Shown here piece by piece: positions 61,675 through 64,000 of a stretch of 64,000 nt of DNA. The notes under the pieces are model-generated. The model was not told where the DNA came from. It saw only the letters and a program-made list of their open reading frames with translations, and searched no databases. The DNA lies in contig NZ_ASGZ01000013.1 in NCBI RefSeq assembly GCF_000495475.1, positions 1 to 64,000 of the forward strand. Direction: 5' to 3'. The position numbers and the translations under genes are program-made. Position 1 is the stretch's first letter, and each line of letters opens with the position of its first letter. This stretch comes from Candidatus Halobonum tyrrellensis G22. GTDB lineage: Archaea; Halobacteriota; Halobacteria; Halobacteriales; Haloferacaceae.

Positions 61675-62514
61675 GTGATTCCCCCCATCGCTAGCCGGTT
61701 CGTCGCAGGGGAGACGCCGGCGGCGGCGTTCGAACACACCCGCGAGACGAACGAGGAGGGCGTGAAAGTCATCCTGAACCTGCTCGGCGAGCACTACCAC
61801 GACGCCGCGGACGCCGCGGCCGACACCGAGGTGTACGAGCGACTGGTCGCCGACATCGGCGGGACGGACCTCGACGCGTGCGTCTCGGTCAAACCCTCCC
61901 AACTCGGACTCGACGTGAGCGACGCGACGTTCGTCGACAACTTCCGCCGGGTCGTCGAGGCGGGCGACGAACACGGCGTGTTCGTCTGGTGTGACATGGA
62001 GGACGCCGACACCACCGACGTGACGCTCGACGCGTTCGAGGAGTTGGCGCGCGAACACGACGGCGGCGTCGGCCAGTGCGTCCAGGCCAACCTCCGGCGG
62101 ACGCGCTCGGACCTCGACCGGCTGGCGGACGTGCCCGGGAAGATACGGCTCGTCAAGGGGGCGTACGACGAGGGGGAGGCGGTGGCGTACACCGACAAGA
62201 CGGACGTGAACGAGGCGTACCGCGAGGACCTGGAGTTCCTGTTCAAGGAGCGCGACGCCGGTATCGCGGTGGGGAGCCACGACCCGAAGATGATCTCGTA
62301 CGCCAAGGAACTCCACGACCAACACGAAAGCGAGTTCGAGGTGCAGATGCTGATGGGCGTCCGCGGGGAGGCCCAGCGACGACTCGCCCGCGAGGGGTAC
62401 GAGGTGTGGCAGTACGCACCCTACGGCGGGAAGTGGCTGTCGTACTTCTACCGGCGGGTGCGCGAGCGCCGCGAGAACCTGACGTTCGCGCTCCGTGCCG
62501 CCGCGGGCGTGTGA
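61675..62514 (+). CDS. proline dehydrogenase
   Basis: A 279-residue FAD-dependent enzyme that oxidises proline to pyrroline-5-carboxylate. It is a TIM barrel of the monofunctional PRODH type: SVKPSQLGLDVS, VFVWCDMEDADTTDVTLDAF, VGQCVQANLRRTRSDLDRL, IRLVKGAYDEGEAVAYTDK, AVGSHDPKMI and a C-terminal YAPYGGKWLSYFYRRVRERRENL, where the Arg pair binds the proline carboxylate. Start: GTG 61675, whose product begins IPPIASRFVAGETPAAAF, with CTCAAGAG 25-32 bases upstream as a weak TATA. It lacks the P5C dehydrogenase half found in PutA. Confidence 0.93.
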   Translation: MIPPIASRFVAGETPAAAFEHTRETNEEGVKVILNLLGEHYHDAADAAADTEVYERLVADIGGTDLDACVSVKPSQLGLDVSDATFVDNFRRVVEAGDEHGVFVWCDMEDADTTDVTLDAFEELAREHDGGVGQCVQANLRRTRSDLDRLADVPGKIRLVKGAYDEGEAVAYTDKTDVNEAYREDLEFLFKERDAGIAVGSHDPKMISYAKELHDQHESEFEVQMLMGVRGEAQRRLAREGYEVWQYAPYGGKWLSYFYRRVRERRENLTFALRAAAGV

Positions 62515-62580
62515 GCGGCCGACCGACGGGTCAACCCGTGCGGAACCGATGTGGAAGGGCTGATATGGCCCGGCCGCACA

Positions 62581-62592
62581 GGAGGAGGTGAG
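62581..62592 (+). promoter_or_regulatory. Shine-Dalgarno of the DUF502 gene
   Basis: GGAGGAGGTGAG is nearly a full match to the 16S 3' end and ends six bases before ATG 62599. It decides that start over the ATG at 62551. It is among the few strong ribosome sites in this mainly leaderless region. Confidence 0.75.
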
Positions 62593-62598
62593 AACCGA

Positions 62599-63282
62599 AT
62601 GTCATCGTGGAAGCGCGACTTCGCGAGCGGGCTCATCGTCGTCACGCCGATCCTCGTCATCATCTTCGTCGCGACGTGGCTGTACGACGCGCTCGCACAA
62701 CTCCCGTTCATCCCCACGATCGGCCCGGAGGACCCCCCCGCGAACGTCGCCCCCTTCTACGACTTCGCGGAGGTGATGATCGCGCTGGTCGTGTTCGTGC
62801 TCATCGTGTTCTCGGCGGGCTACCTGATGCGTACCACCGCCGGACGGCTCGCCGAGGGGATGCTCGACGACCTGATCAACCGCGTGCCGGGACTGCGGGT
62901 CATCTACAACGCCTCGAAGCTCGCGGTCGAGACCGCACTCAGCGGCACCGACGACCTCCAGAAGCCGGTGAAGATCACGCCGTGGAACGGGATGCGGCTC
63001 ACCGCGTTCAAGACGGGCCAGACCACCGACGACGGCCGGGAGGTCCTGTTCATGCCGACCGCGCCCAACATCACCTCGGGGTTCGTCATCGAGGTGAAAC
63101 CGGACGACGTGATCGAGACCGACGAGGGCGTCGAGGAGGCGCTCACGCGCGTGCTGTCGGCGGGGTTCGGTGAGGGCGACAGCCCGAGCGGGCGGGACGT
63201 GACCGACATCCCCGTCGAGGACCTCGGCAAGTCGCCGTCGAAGACGGACTCCGGAGCCAACGCCGACTCGGACGACGACTGA
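62599..63282 (+). CDS. DUF502 family membrane protein
   Basis: A 227-residue protein with two spans: ASGLIVVTPILVIIFVATWLYDAL and VMIALVVFVLIVFSAGYLM. The conserved soluble core follows: RVPGLRVIYNASKLAVETALSG, PVKITPWNGMRLTAFKTGQ and VLFMPTAPNITSGFVIEV, ending with an acidic tail (ADSDDD). DUF502 proteins are widespread but uncharacterised; in plants relatives act at membranes. A strong ribosome site at 62581-62592 sets the start at 62599. Confidence 0.9.
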   Translation: MSSWKRDFASGLIVVTPILVIIFVATWLYDALAQLPFIPTIGPEDPPANVAPFYDFAEVMIALVVFVLIVFSAGYLMRTTAGRLAEGMLDDLINRVPGLRVIYNASKLAVETALSGTDDLQKPVKITPWNGMRLTAFKTGQTTDDGREVLFMPTAPNITSGFVIEVKPDDVIETDEGVEEALTRVLSAGFGEGDSPSGRDVTDIPVEDLGKSPSKTDSGANADSDDD

Positions 63283-63325
63283 CGCCCGTCAGAACCGTCA
63301 AGTGCGCGCCGGCCGCCGGTCCGGT

Positions 63326-63853
63326 ATGGACGACCCCGACGGTCCCGGCGGCCCCGGAACGCCGGACGGACCCGCGACCGACGACCCCGACGACCCGTTC
63401 CCCGAACTCGACGCCGACCACGTCGACCTGCTCCAGTCGTTCATCGAGAGCCACGGCTTCCTCTCCTGGCTGAACCTCGCGGTGGAGGAGCTCGACCGCG
63501 GGCGGGTCGTGATGTCGGTGCCGTACGACGAGAAACTCGTCAACCCCGGCTCGCCCGTCGGCTCGATCCACGGCGGCATCGCGGCGACGCTCGTCGACAC
63601 CGCCTCGGGGTTCGCGCTCCGGTCGACGTTCGACGACCCCACGACCGGGTCGCTCGCGACGACCGACCTCAACGTGACGTACCTCCGGCCGGCGACCAGC
63701 GACCTCCGCGTGGAGGCGGAGGTGCTCCGGGCGGGCCGGTCGATGGGCTACACCGACACGATGGTCACCAGCGTCGACCCCGACGGCGAGGAGAAGGCCG
63801 TCGCGGTCGGGCGGACCTCCTACCGGCTGTTCCGCGACGCGACCCGGGAGTAG
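63326..63853 (+). CDS. PaaI-type hotdog-fold thioesterase
   Basis: A 175-residue protein. After a Pro/Gly/Asp-rich leader of about 30 residues comes a single hotdog domain with the helix motif VGSIHGGIAATLVDTASGFAL (the His-Gly-Gly sequence is the acyl-CoA thioesterase signature), LATTDLNVTYLRPA and DLRVEAEVLRAGRSMGYTDTMV. It likely hydrolyses an acyl- or aryl-CoA thioester. ATG 63326; GTG 63302 is an alternative. Confidence 0.88.
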   Translation: MDDPDGPGGPGTPDGPATDDPDDPFPELDADHVDLLQSFIESHGFLSWLNLAVEELDRGRVVMSVPYDEKLVNPGSPVGSIHGGIAATLVDTASGFALRSTFDDPTTGSLATTDLNVTYLRPATSDLRVEAEVLRAGRSMGYTDTMVTSVDPDGEEKAVAVGRTSYRLFRDATRE

Positions 63854-63965
63854 CCGGGACGGCGGCTCCCGTCGCGGTGCCGCGGGACGGTCGGTCGGGG
63901 TGACGGACCGGGCGACGCGGGCGACCGAGGAACCCTTATGCGGGCGCCGCGCGAACCCACCCGGC

Positions 63966-64000
63966 ATGTACCGCGGGGAGCGCGTCGAGTACGAACCGGT
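63966..64000 (+). CDS. start of a gene running out of the window
   Basis: An ATG at 63966 opens MYRGERVEYEPV up to the window edge. A TATA-like CCCTTATGC lies about 27-35 bases upstream (63932-63940), the pattern seen for leaderless genes elsewhere in this window. Too little is visible to name the product. Confidence 0.4.
   Translation, partial: MYRGERVEYEP

Overview
The window is chromosomal DNA of a halophilic archaeon (class Halobacteria). The signs are very high GC with short AT-rich promoter islands, proteins rich in Asp and Glu, and many genes whose start codon lies 22-32 bases below a TATA-like box with no leader. Archaeal hallmark genes are present: A-type ATP synthase, aRF1, L10e, CarS, type II GAPDH, archaeal CTP-type riboflavin kinase, NucS and GfcR. 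The genus cannot be fixed from the sequence; an affiliation with Haloferacales is only a guess. I found no insertion sequence, prophage, rRNA operon or CRISPR array, so this is mainly a core-genome region.

Layout. 0-6 kb: two RDD membrane proteins, the cobalamin subunit of methylmalonyl-CoA mutase with its GTPase chaperone MeaB, an alpha/beta hydrolase, a thiolase-DUF35 pair, and ribosomal protein L10e. 6-13 kb: nucS, a cold-shock protein, an FkbM methyltransferase, a lamin-tail-domain protein, a DoxX protein, an UlaG-like metallo-hydrolase, tRNA-Phe, and a divergent pair of a membrane protein and a winged-helix/zinc-ribbon protein. 13-22 kb: a potD-A-B-C-type ABC importer with a RidA-like protein downstream, an aminotransferase, an M20 peptidase and a CNNM/CorC-type protein. 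22-31 kb: tRNA-Val with decayed copies of its 3' end, a DUF192 protein, an ABC exporter, pgk, a YihY protein, a YfcE-type phosphodiesterase, a stress protein and gap. 31-42 kb: an M29-type peptidase, ilvE, nhaC, ribK-ribB, argS, a MinD-family ATPase with a small membrane protein, aRF1, a DUF6276 protein and a GNAT/zinc-ribbon protein.

43-55 kb holds the A-type ATP synthase genes on the minus strand in the order H-I-K-E-C-F-A-B, followed by a lycopene cyclase and a Brp/Blh beta-carotene cleavage enzyme. A plus-strand metallophosphatase comes next, and only then atpD. Retinal synthesis genes therefore sit between atpB and atpD, the most striking arrangement in the window. 55-64 kb: a purine permease, an arylsulfotransferase-like propeller protein, the sugar-metabolism regulator GfcR, pyrE, carS, proline dehydrogenase, a DUF502 protein, a PaaI-type thioesterase, and the first codons of one more gene.

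Several gene pairs use 4-base ATGA or GTGA stop/start overlaps (mcm-meaB, thiolase-DUF35, potB-potC, ribK-ribB, atpC-atpF-atpA), which indicates translationally coupled operons. Regions that look unexplained are the tRNA-derived direct repeats beside both tRNA genes, a short tandem repeat between the DoxX and UlaG-like genes, a tandem duplication covering the stop codon of the aRF1 gene, and a coding-looking membrane segment at 27 kb without any start codon.
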